In this document: positions 32,931-44,513 of the stretch, in pieces
Position numbering within the stretch: the first letter of the stretch is position 1
Layout of the letters: every line of letters begins with the position of its first letter
DNA from: Liquidambar formosana
Lineage: Eukaryota > Streptophyta > Magnoliopsida > Saxifragales > Altingiaceae
Assembly (NCBI GenBank): GCA_039720395.1
Contig: CM077827.1
Span: forward strand, 7,603,991 to 7,667,990
Direction: 5' to 3'
Length of the DNA stretch: 64,000 nt
The notes under the pieces: model-generated
Seen by the model: the letters and a program-made list of their open reading frames with translations, nothing else
What the model was told of the DNA's origin: nothing
The model's database searches: none
Position numbers and translations under genes: made by a program

Positions 32931-35900
32931 GTTATCTTTGTTTTGTCAAAAACTCGCTTTCTATTTGGTAAAAAAGGCGTTAATGGAAAAATGTTTTCTG
33001 ATGTGTTTTTTTAAAGAAGAAACAAAAGTTAGCATGTGCTTCGGCAGTAGTCCGACATAGGAATGGGAAAACTCTAGTCATCACACTCCTGTTGCATTTG
33101 CTTTAAGGCACATTGGTAAAAGGTTTGATTTTCTGAATTCGCTTTGATGCACAACGTTACAAGTTTGATTTACATGGGTATAACAGAGGACAACGTGAAT
33201 GTACCACATGCACATGCAAGCGGGCATAGGGCCAAGGAAATCTCTGGTGAGCTAAAGGCACATAATCTAATTTGTTCTCCAAACAGTTGAAATCTAGTAT
33301 ACTCCATATTATGAGTCCATGATCAGGTGTACTCTTGATCTTTGGATTGTGCACGATAATAACTTCATCTCTATAACCAATGTTTGTCAGACAGGAGCTA
33401 TTAGAACAGATTATCTAGTGAAATCTCACAATTGACCAGATGATATTACCTTAGTTTTATGTTTGTCTAGGGAGCATAAATGCATGTAATCTAGACCTAT
33501 AATTACTAATGGATGGAACTTAAAAGTAGATTGTAACATGTGCAATGAAGGAGTCTAGCAGTCTAAACAAGTTCCAGAAGGTCCACAAACAAACATGGAA
33601 CTATGGAAGCAACCTATTAATGAAGCAGTTGAACAATCAAGAGACATAAAAGGTGCCCAAAGCCACCTTCATTCTAATTCTTCTAGGCATTCCATCAACT
33701 GCAAATAATGATAATAATGTTCTTATTTCCTTTGTTTTGGCAGACGTATTAATGGACTATTTAGAGCCACATTTGTTGTTTGCAAAACATAAGCAGGCAG
33801 ATCAGTACTGGGGTTCATTGTATGCTGAGGGCTATATGCCACTAACCCTTGCATATTTGTGTATACAGTGGAAAGCAGAAATTCTCAGAGGATGTGACTT
33901 GTAAAGCACCATTTTTCTTTTCATAGAAAACAATAAAATACTCTGGTGTAGCACCATGAAGAAACCTATCCTTAAACAATATCATCACCTCCTTCCATCT
34001 CATTCTACAGGCCATTTTGCACTAGTATTAAACACTTTTGTCTATCGCAAGCTTTCTATATTTTTTATACTTCGATGCCTTAATAAGAATACAATTTCAA
34101 TAGTCAAAGAATAGTAAAAGCCTTAGCATATGAGAACATGGGGACCAATATGTAAGAAATTGCATTTCTTCTACATTCTGTAAAGCTCTGGTAAATGGAA
34201 CAATTACTATAGCCCAATGTGCATATCATTTTCATATAACCTTCAAATCTGAAGGCTTAAATCATTTTTCATTTGCCATAAATTACAAATAGTAAGAATT
34301 TTCAAGGCTTGAGATAGAACGACAAAAGATAATAAAGGTAACTTAAACAAAACTAAATTCATCATAACTACAAGAACCCAGTAGAGTTAATAAATTACAT
34401 GCATACCTTAGACGCAGATCTAAAAGAAAATTCTGTGATCCCTGCAACATGAGGTGTAATTATTACATTTGGGAACTTCAAAATTGGGTCATCAGGATCA
34501 AAAGGTTCCGTCCAAGCAACATCAATGCCTAAGCCTCCCAAGTGTCCTGATTTAAGGTGACAAGCGACAGCCTCATAGTCCAGGAGACCCCCTCGAGAAA
34601 TATTTACCAGAAGGGCACCCTATAAGCAAACAGGAAAAATATAAATGACAGGCAAGGATAGAGGATCATTACTACCTGGATTCATCTATTACTTGACTTT
34701 TTTCTTCTTCAGTTGCACAAACTTGAGGAATGCAAATGTTAAACTTTCAAACAAATAAATACATTTTTGAATTCTGTATGGAGCCAAGAGGATAAAATTA
34801 ATCACTAAGCTCCACTACCCATTATATGATATTTGAAGGATGTTACACATTCCAATGAAACTGTTGAAGATAGAGATTATAATGAGCAGTTGTATGGGAC
34901 TATGGCCATACTACGTTACACTATATCTTTCTAGTTGTCTGCTGTATCTTATTCCTCCAAACTTATTTGATGCACTCAATGATCCAAAATGGAAGGAAGC
35001 AATGTTGATGAGATGAAATTAAAAGAACAATATCTGGGAACTAGTAGAGTTACATAGAGTGAAGAAGACAGTTGGATGCAAGTGGGTGTCTATAGTAAAG
35101 CATAAGGTAGATGGCTTAGTGGAAAGGTATAAGACTAGACTATTGGAAAAAGGTTTCACTCAAACCTATGGGATTGACTATCAAGAAACGTTTGCTAGCT
35201 CTAGTGGCAAAAATGAATTCAATTCAAGTCCTGCTCCCTTTGGTGGCTAATTTGGTTGGCAACTTCAATCAATCTGGTGTGAAAAATGTTCCTCCATGGA
35301 GATTTAGAGAAGGAAGTGTATATGGATGTTCCCCAGGCTTTGAGTGGTTTAAGAGTGTCACTTGGGCAATGTGATAGTATGGCTACCACCAAAGCCAAGA
35401 AGAATACACATTTTTTGTTAAGCATTCACCTCAAGGGAAGGTCACTGCACTTACTGTTTATGTGAATGGTATAGTGTTTACTAGAAATATTAAAGACGAG
35501 ATGTCAAAATTAAAGATCCACCTAGCCAGAGAAACTAAGATAAAGAACTTGGGAAGTTTATAGTACTTGTCTAAGTATTGGAGTTACTATGTCTAGACAG
35601 GGAATCTATATCTCACAATGAAAATATGTTAGGGTGTACACCTATTGATACACCAATTGAGTTAAACCACAGGTTGGGAGAAGACGATCAATATGTCCCT
35701 ATCAATGGAGGGGTAGATATCAACGGCTATTAGGCAACCTTTGATACGAAGTTGATTTATGTGATTAGAGAGCAACTCGAAGAAGAAGAAAAAGAATAGT
35801 GATGACAAGAACCAAGTGAAATTCATTAACCATTTCTTCATTTTTGGTGCAAAGAACTAATCATGAATCCACTGATTTTGCCACTTTGTTATTGCTGTTG

Positions 35901-38900
35901 GATTCTCCAAAGGGCTTGCTTCTACTGGACCTGGAGTTGGTCATGGTACTGCCTCATTTTGTTTTATAGGTAATGGCTTCTTGTAAAGTAGATGTGATTG
36001 AATTATTGAAAAGAACTAAGTTTATCATTGCACAAAAGGGATTAAGCTTCCTATATAAGTTGCTATTATATCGAAGCCAAACCTTTTTCATTGAGGATAT
36101 GAATCTCTTGTCTACTGTCCCAGCCTGAAATGTATTATATCCAAAACGTAAGTAGGTCTTATGCAATATATGTTATACCCTGCAAAAACACATAGAAGGG
36201 CAATCACAGAAGGAGAAAAGCAGAGTTTTACTGTTTCGCTATTAATGCTCAAGCAACAAACAACTATGTCAGCATTGCTTGCAAATTCATAAATATCTTC
36301 ATGACTCCCCTTCTCATCTACCAGATCCTCAACGATACCATTTTGTATGGGAAATGCTGCAGATAAAACATTAAGACAATGAATAAGTCCTTATTCAGAA
36401 GTGAGTTTTTTCGTCTTATTAGTTCTTTCAAACCTAGAGATTCATTATTATCTTGTGGTTGTGAGGCCCAAATTCGTTTTGTAGCAAGGATTTTTACACC
36501 AAATGGTCGTAAGCGTTTTGCCAACTCAATCCCAATATTTCCAAATCCCATAATGAATACCTGCATGAGCAATGAGAATCTTGTCTATTATTATAAAAAT
36601 AAAATAAAATAATAATAATAAGAAGAAGAAGAAGATGATGATGATGCTGATAATGATGATGGAGGAGGATAGGAAAAAGAATATATTACTCTAATCATAG
36701 TTAGATATATCATATGTTCCCCTACCAAACATCAGATGATAGACAGACAGTCACACTAACACCAGCTCATAACTATCATTCAAGCCAGCTTATTACAGAA
36801 TTTATGAAACTGATTTTTCCCCAATGCTTTGGTAAGGATATCATCAAATTGGTTTTCTCTTTTCATACTCGCAAAGACGATATTTACTGGGATCCATCAT
36901 GCAATAGACATGAGTGCACTAGAGTGGGAAAGTTTGATTCACATATTTAACTATCATATGTATATCATTAACATGGAGATTTATGTCTAAACCCCAAACT
37001 TAATGCACTATTGAAAGTGACAAGATTCTTGGGGAAACACACTCAACCTTACTAATTTTAGCAAATTGGTTTCCTTGTCCTCGATCTTGTCTTACAACCT
37101 ACACAATAAATCTCATAGCCTACAGCCTGCAACTTCTACGGCTTCAGAGATCCTCTGAAAAATCTTCGAAGGCACTCAAACCAATCAAGCTAGTCCAAAG
37201 CTTGATATGCTACAGAAGTAGGAACACTCACAGTTTTTTACTTTTTGTGAGAATGAAAGTTATGTGGTTCTTGATGAAGACTAGAGAAAATTCTTCATAA
37301 AGTCCCTAAGGCATTTTTGATCTTCTAGCTGCAATTTCTCAGGAAAAAAGAATAAAAAATTATTCGACCTGATTAACTTAATTTCATGGTCAAAAGAGGC
37401 GTTATAGCCCTTAGAAATCCCACGCAGACAATGAAAGCATGTTAGCTTCAATAGGTAAAAATTTCATTAACTGAAAAAAAAGGAAAAGAAGAATAGGCAA
37501 GAATTTCGAAACCAGATATCTTAGGTCGGTGGATTGCAGCCATGTGACAGATCAATATTTAATCAGTGAACATACACAATTCTCAGCCTAACCATCGATG
37601 TCAATCTCATTGATCAATCAATTGACTTGGTGTTTTAAAATAAACCTGTTTTCACTTTAAAATTCAATCCAAGTCACACCAAACTAAAGATTTGAAAAAG
37701 ATTACAAATGCCTCAAATTAATTTTTTAAGTGTGTCTGTTTGTGAGGTTCAATCTTCAACACATTGATTCTTGAAAAGAAACACTCATGTTAGGCTATGT
37801 GGAGCCTGGTATTTTGTCTGACCTAGTTTACAGCACCCGACCGGTTCGACCTTGGAGGCGCATGGTTTTAAATGGGATTTTTTGTGAGGCTTAGTCCATG
37901 GAGCGGAGGCTCGGCCACACTAATGTAGAGAAAGAGCATGCTTTCATCTCTTTTTTTTTCGTAAGGAATGTATTGAATATTTAACCAAGCATTGATTTGA
38001 TATGATTTAATGGGAATCCTATTATTTTTAGAAACTTTTTTATATTCTAGTTAAAGTTAAGAAGAGATTAGTTTGGGGAGGAGGGGGGCAGGGTTTGGTC
38101 ATGGCCCTACTTTCCCCCTCCATCACAAGAATCTATCTTACTTAGAATCGGGATTCTTTTAAGAGAGAATCGCGGTTCAGGTTTTGACTCGGGAGAGCGG
38201 AATTGAGGTTCTGAAGCGGGAGCAGCACCCTTAGTAGAAGGTTCATGCTTCTAAGTGTATCTTTTATAATAATTATTTAAAACACTCTTTTTGCCAGCAA
38301 ACGAAGGGAAAAAAAAAAATCCATACGTTCCAATTTATTCCTTTACAAGTCTAGCTTATTCACTTCATATTCAATTTCATCCACTAATTAAATAAGTTGA
38401 TAATGCATCATTTCAACAGAATGCACTGTTTATGACATTTAGTAAATCAAACTAGGCAATAAGTTTATGCCCTTTAGTAGATCAAAGTTTGAATATAGCT
38501 TTCATTTACAACTTCCAATTGTGTAATAGTATTAAAGCAGACAAAATTCAAGCATTTTTTCATCAAACCAAATATTGTTGGGAATCACAAATGGAAACGT
38601 GAAAGCAAATGAAAACAAGAAACAAAGATCCAATACTACATCTATAGAAAATGTATAACAGAAGCAACTAAGAAAGATGAAACTCACTGTTTTTCCTAGC
38701 AGAGTTTCACCAACTGGCTCTCCAAGCTTTTTCTGCTTTATGGCAATCTGCATCTCATTCTGCAACAGAAACACAAGTTAAACAGAAAATCAGCATCCAG
38801 AAAGCACTAAGCCCTATTTAATGCCCTCCACAGGTTCTGCCATCAGCCCAAGTGCCCAACAAGCATTAAGCATCAGTTAGAATAAAGGCTAGTTTGCCTT

Positions 38901-41661
38901 AGATGCCACAAATTGACAAGTTAGGATGCCATGTGTCTGCTGCTTATCAAATATTTAGTTATTGTAAAAATTAGCCCCTGATCACATGTGTGTGTTTTTG
39001 TTTTTTAAAGCTGTTGAATGCATCAACTTTAAAAGCACTAAAATTTGGCTTTATCCAATGCTTCGTCCTTTGCATTTTCTTAAGGACTTGGCAATAAACA
39101 TTTTTTGTCGTCGATGGTCATGTAAGGAACTTCTTTGCCTTGCTTTGCTTTGGAAATTGTGTACTTTGCTCTCATCAAGTTTCAGCTAATCTTGAAGGTT
39201 TTTTTATCAAAGTAAGAGAAAGCATCGAGGTGTGAGCAATCAAAGCACACTTATTCTCCATTCGATTTGACATATGCTGTTTATTGCCACAAATTCACCT
39301 AACTAAAAGTGTTATTTTCACCATATAATATGTTAAAGAACTAAGGGTTTTCTTAACGTAATGTGTGCCCTAAGGGCACATGTCAAGTTACAATTAGTGA
39401 CCCAGTCATTGCATGGAGAAATGTGTTTCCACAATTTTCTAAGCATTTTCACATTTTTCCAAGCAACTCTCACCATTTTATGCATTTTCACCATTTATCA
39501 TGCAATAATTAGGTCATTAATTGCAGTTTAACATGTGCCCTTAGGGAACACGTTAAGAAAACCCAAGAACTAAAACTGATCATCGCATTAAAAGATTAAG
39601 AAAGTAAAATGATCATAGATCACTAGATTGCACATGCATCACCTACTTGCTTCCGGAGAAGGCCCAACATCAGATATATAGCCATTTCGGCACATGATGT
39701 TGCATTTCCTGTTTTGCCACCAGGAATTCGAGCGACCGAAATTCCACACTTGGTAGCAGCATCAATATCAACGCCTTCATGAAAAGATATACAAATGAGT
39801 CAATTCGAATAGCACATAAAGGGATAAGGACGAAAGAAAATGGAAAATAAATTGAAGAACATAAAATAGAATGCTTAGAAACTCTTTGTTACAATAAATC
39901 AACACCAACAAACACAAACATGGAAATGACCTTCCAGCCCAACACCATACTGCATTATAAGCTTCATCTGATTTGCACGAGAAATAATGTTTGAATCTAG
40001 CTTCATGTTTTTCACTATACAAATATGGTAGTTGGCAATAACATCAGGCACATCATCGAGAGGGACATCATCAACCTACATAATTGAAGGTACAACGATG
40101 TCTCATTAAGTAACATATCGCAAGGGAACCCTTCATAAAATGAAAATCTGAAATTATGATTTCTATCTCAACGAAAAATCATCAAATTCCTTGAAATATT
40201 GTGAAATGCACAATTTTAGTGGAACATCAAAGCATGAAAGAACATGTTCATGCACAAAGAATTCAAAATATGTGGAAAAGAAATCATTGAATCAACAGGA
40301 TGGGAAAAGAGTTAAAATGCCTGCTGGCTACAATATGTCGTAAAATCAGCATCATAACCTGAACAAGGCAGTAATTATGATATTGTGATATAATTGCTCC
40401 ACGCCTCCACACATGTGATGATACAGACTTCATACAAATCATATGCATGTCACTAATGTTCATCAATTTACAAATGATACTATAGGTAGCAGGGAGTCCC
40501 ATCCAATTTACTAATTAAGAATATGGAATGCTGTAGTATGCAGAATGAATAGGTACACTACATGCCACTTACCCCAGAACATTGTATGATTGGTGTGGGC
40601 TTATGTAGGTTATATAGACATCTTAATGCAATGTTAGAATGTAATAAGGTAGTTTCAAAAGCAAGACCTTTTGCATTGGTCTCTGGATGTGTTGGCCTAT
40701 TCACTTTTTTACCAGCAATCATTTAGTCTAAATTTTTTTACCAATATAATTATATCGATTATATACCATATGGTTTAGATAAATTTCCATGTGCATTCAT
40801 CCTAATATTTTAAATTTGCTGAATCCAACACTCCATAACTTTGCCAGAGTCTGACCCGATGCATACTGACCAAAAGGAGCTTGCACCTTTTAGATAATGA
40901 TTTTGATTTTTACATATTGTTATTATTCATGGTATTTAAATTCTTAGTCCCTTGGAGAATGTTCATTTTTTTTTTTTTTTTTATATTATATATCTGTTGG
41001 TATGTGTGTGGCTCAAATTCAATCAATGGTGTGCATGTGTACGAGAAAGTGGTACGCGGTTAAATAATCTCTTCATACAAGAATTTTTTTTATTTTTTAT
41101 TTTTCTTTCTTCAGGTTGAGAGGGTAAGGTGAGAGAGGGTGTACAAGGGGTTAAGGGATTGGCCTTGGGTTCAAGCAGTTAATCTTTGTACAACTATTCT
41201 CAATTTTCTCATAGTGAAGAAAGGGAAAGGTTCACGCCCCATGGACGTAGGCAGCATTTTGCCAAACCATATAAATCACGGTGTTTGTTATTGCGTACTT
41301 TGATTTTATTTCATTCTTTTTGCCATTTGTATTAAAAAAAATCGCTGCAGGATTCCCAACAATATCAATTGAAGTCTTAGACAAAATCATTAAAAAAAAT
41401 TTCCCTGCTTCTCCAACTTTCGACATTTATGTTCCTTTTCCAACAAGATCCAAAATTTACCAATATCTTGGGGGCAGAAGTATCTAATAGAACAATATAC
41501 TTACAAAAATAAACAAAGATATATTCATATATATGTAGTCAGCAAAGTACCTGGATAAATGGAAAATTTCGCAAATATTCTCTAGTATACTTTTGAGAAG
41601 CAGGAAAATGTGGCCCACAAAAGAGAATTCGGGTGATGTGCTTGTCATTGTCCCCGGCCAT
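32489..41661 (-). CDS. D-isomer-specific 2-hydroxyacid dehydrogenase-like protein, 343 aa, nine coding exons
   Basis: Coding exons in transcript order: 41551-41661, 39931-40075, 39647-39774, 38688-38759, 36434-36560, 36232-36356, 36083-36124, 34407-34619 and 32489-32557. All introns are GT-AG, the phases agree, and the exons total 1032 nt with no internal stop, giving 343 residues plus stop. The start is MAGDNDKHITRILFCG. The Rossmann NAD-binding motif GFGNIG is encoded in exon 5. The catalytic Arg (NISRGG), Glu (WTEPF) and His (TPHVAG) are all in exon 8, and the C-terminus is GIEFVN. This fits the NAD(P)-dependent 2-hydroxyacid dehydrogenase superfamily, closest in my memory to Arabidopsis AT1G72190, a protein of similar length. 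The substrate is unknown, and no targeting peptide is evident, so it is probably cytosolic. A leader exon lies upstream at 42139. The introns carry transposon debris without touching the exons. Confidence 0.9.
32901..32931. repeat. (AAT)n microsatellite in the last intron
   Basis: About ten trinucleotide units between coding exons 8 and 9. Confidence 0.9.
34974..35735 (+). pseudogene. Ty1/copia reverse-transcriptase remnant, antisense in intron 7
   Basis: Pieces of a copia polymerase are readable on the plus strand, opposite to the host gene: DPKWKEAM near 34980, KKTVGCKWVSIVKHKVDG and KGFTQTYGIDYQETFA near 35060-35200, SPGFEWFK-like sequence near 35335, and a LTVYVNGIVFT stretch near 35450 in place of the usual YVDD motif. 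Stops and shifts are frequent and no LTRs were found, so it is an old fragment. It sits between coding exons 7 and 8. Confidence 0.75.
36602..36672. repeat. compound trinucleotide microsatellite in intron 4
   Basis: Runs of AAT, AAG and ATG units between coding exons 4 and 5. Confidence 0.85.
39345..39564. mobile_element. Mutator-type MITE, 220 bp, in intron 3
   Basis: The terminal inverted repeat begins GGGTTTTCTTAACGT at both ends, with CCCTAAGGGCACATGT inside it. The perfect 9-bp target duplication AAGAACTAA lies at 39336-39344 and 39565-39573. It is inserted between coding exons 3 and 4 of the dehydrogenase gene without disturbing splice sites. Confidence 0.9.
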
Positions 41662-41684
41662 TTTGTCAACCTTCCCCAAAATAT

Positions 41685-42138
41685 CTGCAATAAAGATCTC
41701 AGAATTTAAAATAGATGCACAAGAAGTGAATTTGTGAAATTAAGGGAAAAGTATATTCTGAGATTTCCTTAACTGCCCATATATAATTTGGAGATCTAAT
41801 TTCCTTACTGGAAAGTGACAAGATTAAGACAAAGGTGACCCAAAAATAGCCCAAAATGAAGGAAACAATGAGTGTTAAAGGTTCCCAACTATAAAATCTA
41901 GTATGTTTTAATTACTTTAATAACATGGAGGTCTAAACAGTCTTTGCCGTCCTTTTTGTTCACAAGCATGGTCCAATATAGGTTACAAATCTTCAGAGTC
42001 CTGAGCACCAGAGTAATAAAAAACTCTTTAAGACTAAACAGTCTACAGAGTAATAAAAACCCATTGCTTGATTGCTAGTAACAAAGAAAAACCCATAATA
42101 ATTCTGAAAACGTAGAAGAGAATACGTAGTTTGTTTAC
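41685..42138 (-). other. intron in the 5' leader of the dehydrogenase gene
   Basis: The donor CAG|GTAAAC lies at 42139/42138 and the acceptor TTGCAG at 41685, 23 nt upstream of the start codon. Leader introns near the start often enhance plant gene expression. The boundaries are inferred from splice consensus and from the duplicate at 28.4 kb. Confidence 0.6.
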
Positions 42139-42260
42139 CTGAAAGGAAACTGGGCTGCAAGTGAAGTAGTGAGAGTCTGTGTGCTATTATTGTTACCCAC
42201 CCGAAAAGGCATCATTATTGGTTCAATTTGTGGCTGAAAGGGTACGTTCTCTGCAGCCTG
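42139..42260 (-). other. non-coding leader exon and promoter-proximal region of the dehydrogenase gene
   Basis: The exon ends at a GT donor at 42138. The transcription start is not visible; 42260 is a rough limit. The region and its upstream sequence to about 42432 are duplicated, diverged, at 28380-28600, which marks it as a conserved functional unit. Confidence 0.5.
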
Positions 42261-43034
42261 CAGACAGGATGCATGTGGTGTACAACATTACCAGCCTGTT
42301 ACTATTTTGTTTGCGGACAAGATTGAAGGGATGGAAACAATGGCCATTTTGTTCTTTAGCCTAAAGTCTTGCTTATCAAAAAAAGAAAAAGAGAATGCCA
42401 CGTAATTGGTTCCCCCGAACGATGCCGTTTTAGGTCAAAGGGAGAGAGACTTATTCCCCCAATTAAATGCTGTAGAAAAGGTTAAATCCTCAATGGGAAG
42501 AGATCGGCTCCATTTTGATGGACGGATCTGGATCATTCATATAATGAGTATCCACCAAAACATGGAGAACCCATATGATATGAACAGTCCAAATTTCAAT
42601 GGACCGTCCATTGCAATAGACAGATCATTGCTCATCCTCAACAGTCTTCGAATTGTTTTTATTTCTTTTAAATGTTTTCTCGTCGGTCGAAGAGAACCTG
42701 AGAATCCATGGAGGTTTTTGCAGGTGGTGTTGTGGGTATGAAAGGTTTTAATTTCGTGGGGTCGTGAGGGTTTGAGGTCATGATTACTGGGGAGGAAAAG
42801 AAGGTGGTGGCCGGTTGTAGGTGGGTTTGAATGGGGAGGAAGAAAATAGGTTTGATTGCAGGTCAGATCGAAAATGGTAGCCATAGACGGTGACGAGGTG
42901 GCTGATGATGTACGGTGGGGTGGAAATTAGATGTGTTTTGTGGGTCGCCGGATAAGAGGTGGCGAATGGCTGGTCGGCTGAAAGATGGTGGCACGTGGCG
43001 GTTAGGAAGGAGATAACAGTGTTGGCCTCATTTG
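42261..43034. other. upstream region, no supported gene; short dispersed repeat at 42490-42635
   Basis: The stretch 42490-42635 (ATGGACGGATCTGGATCATT, CCACCAAAACATGGAG, ATGGACCGTCCATTG) resembles 61255-61400, a dispersed repeat. The rest is G-rich and low in complexity. Short open frames on both strands have no recognisable domain. Confidence 0.45.
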
Positions 43035-44430
43035 TAGGGATGGCAATTTTGCCCTTATTTATAGGGTCCCGTCTTGATCCATACCCGAATGGGCGGTTAT
43101 TTTTTTATTTTTTCGGGAATCGGGTTGGGTATGGGTATAAATTTCAAAAAAATTTCAGGTATGGGTCGGGCATAGATCCCAAAAGAAAAAACCCGAAAAC
43201 CCGACCCGACCCGATGTTCTTACAAAAAATATATATATTTTTGTATTTTACAATAATATATATATATATATATAATATAATAGCCAACTTAAGAGTTAAG
43301 AATAAAAAAACTGTGTTCTAGGTCCTTCTGTTCAGTATCCCCCATTTCCCCTCACCCTCATGCCGCCCTCACCTTCGCCCCTCACTCCCTAATTTCCTAA
43401 TCCTTATTCCCTTGAAACCTTTCACTCCTTTCAGACAAAGTCACGCCGCCATCACAGCCTCTGCCGTCGCCGACTCATCACCTTCACGGCCTCTATCGTC
43501 GCCAGCTCGCCGCTTCACCCTCACACCCTCGCCATACTTTTCTCTTGCTCCCTCACCCAGTCACGTTCTTTGCCGTTGCTGTTGCCGTCGCCGTCACTGT
43601 CGCTGTCGCTGTCTCACCAATCAGGTAGTCATCGATTCACCCTCATGAGTCAGAACCTCACCGTGACACCGCCTCACCTTAATCCTCACATCCTAAATTT
43701 TAGATCTACACCAGATCGCACATGAACTTACTGTCTACGATCATGTGTACGTCGGATCTACACCAGATTGATATCATCCGGCGTCTCTTAGCTCTCTGTC
43801 TCTTTCCTTTCACCACCGTAAGCCAACAAGTCTACATTTTCATTTTCTCTCTCTCACATGTCAATATTATTTTAATGGCACTTGAGTTGATTTTCCTTGA
43901 AAAGGATGTGAAATAGATTTTTTTCTATTTAATATAGAGTGTAAAATTGAAAGGAATTCAATATGCATCCAATTTTATTTTATGCAAAGCTCAAAATGAG
44001 TACAGTTAGAGCATTTGTGAAACAATAATAAGCTTGCAATTAAGGTTTGAGATGCGTCTGATCAGTGCTTTTGTCCATTTAATTGAAATGATTTTATCTT
44101 CCCTGTTCCGCATTCTTACCCAATTCATAATAATTGTAAATGATCAAACCATTTTGTGTAAAATTGAAAGGAATTCAGCAGGCCATTTTTTTCTTATTTT
44201 TAATTTTATTTTTCCAATTTTGCTGGGGTCTCAATTTCATGTATTTTCTTTATTTGATCGGGCATGGGCGGGTCGAGCATGGGGTTCCCAAGTTAAGGTC
44301 GGATCGGGGATGGAGTTCAATTCTCCTGCCCCATCGGGTATAGGGTCGGGTATGGGCATAAGAGTTCAAAGTCGGGGTTGGGCATGGGGTAGTTCTAACC
44401 CGCATCCGACCTGACCCATTGCCATCCCTA
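43035..44430. mobile_element. hAT-like element, 1396 bp
   Basis: The ends are TAGGGATGGCAAT and the inverted ATTGCCATCCCTA, a form common among plant hAT elements. The flanking 8-mers are CTCATTTG and CTCATATC, matching at six of eight. Both end regions are full of GGGTCGGGTATGGG-type subterminal repeats. The interior has a CT-rich, CCGTCGCCG-rich stretch at 43330-43650 like a gene leader, but no transposase frame. Confidence 0.75.
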
Positions 44431-44513
44431 CTCATATCGCTGCCGTGTGCCCCCAATGGCTGGCGGTGTTTGGTGGTCGCTTCCTTGGGGCTTTTTATCG
44501 GTAATATTTTTTT

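Noticed and set aside
33653..33904. 83-codon plus-strand frame as a gene
   Set aside because: It lies antisense in the last intron of the dehydrogenase gene, has no recognised domain and no supporting signals.
42537..43321. 111- to 120-codon frames on both strands upstream of the dehydrogenase gene
   Set aside because: They are composed of repeat sequence and low-complexity G-rich DNA. Part overlaps the dispersed repeat at 42490-42635 and the hAT left end.
43412..43648. Alanine/serine/proline-rich frame in the hAT element as a host gene
   Set aside because: CCG/TCG-rich low-complexity sequence, without introns or continuation, enclosed by hAT ends.
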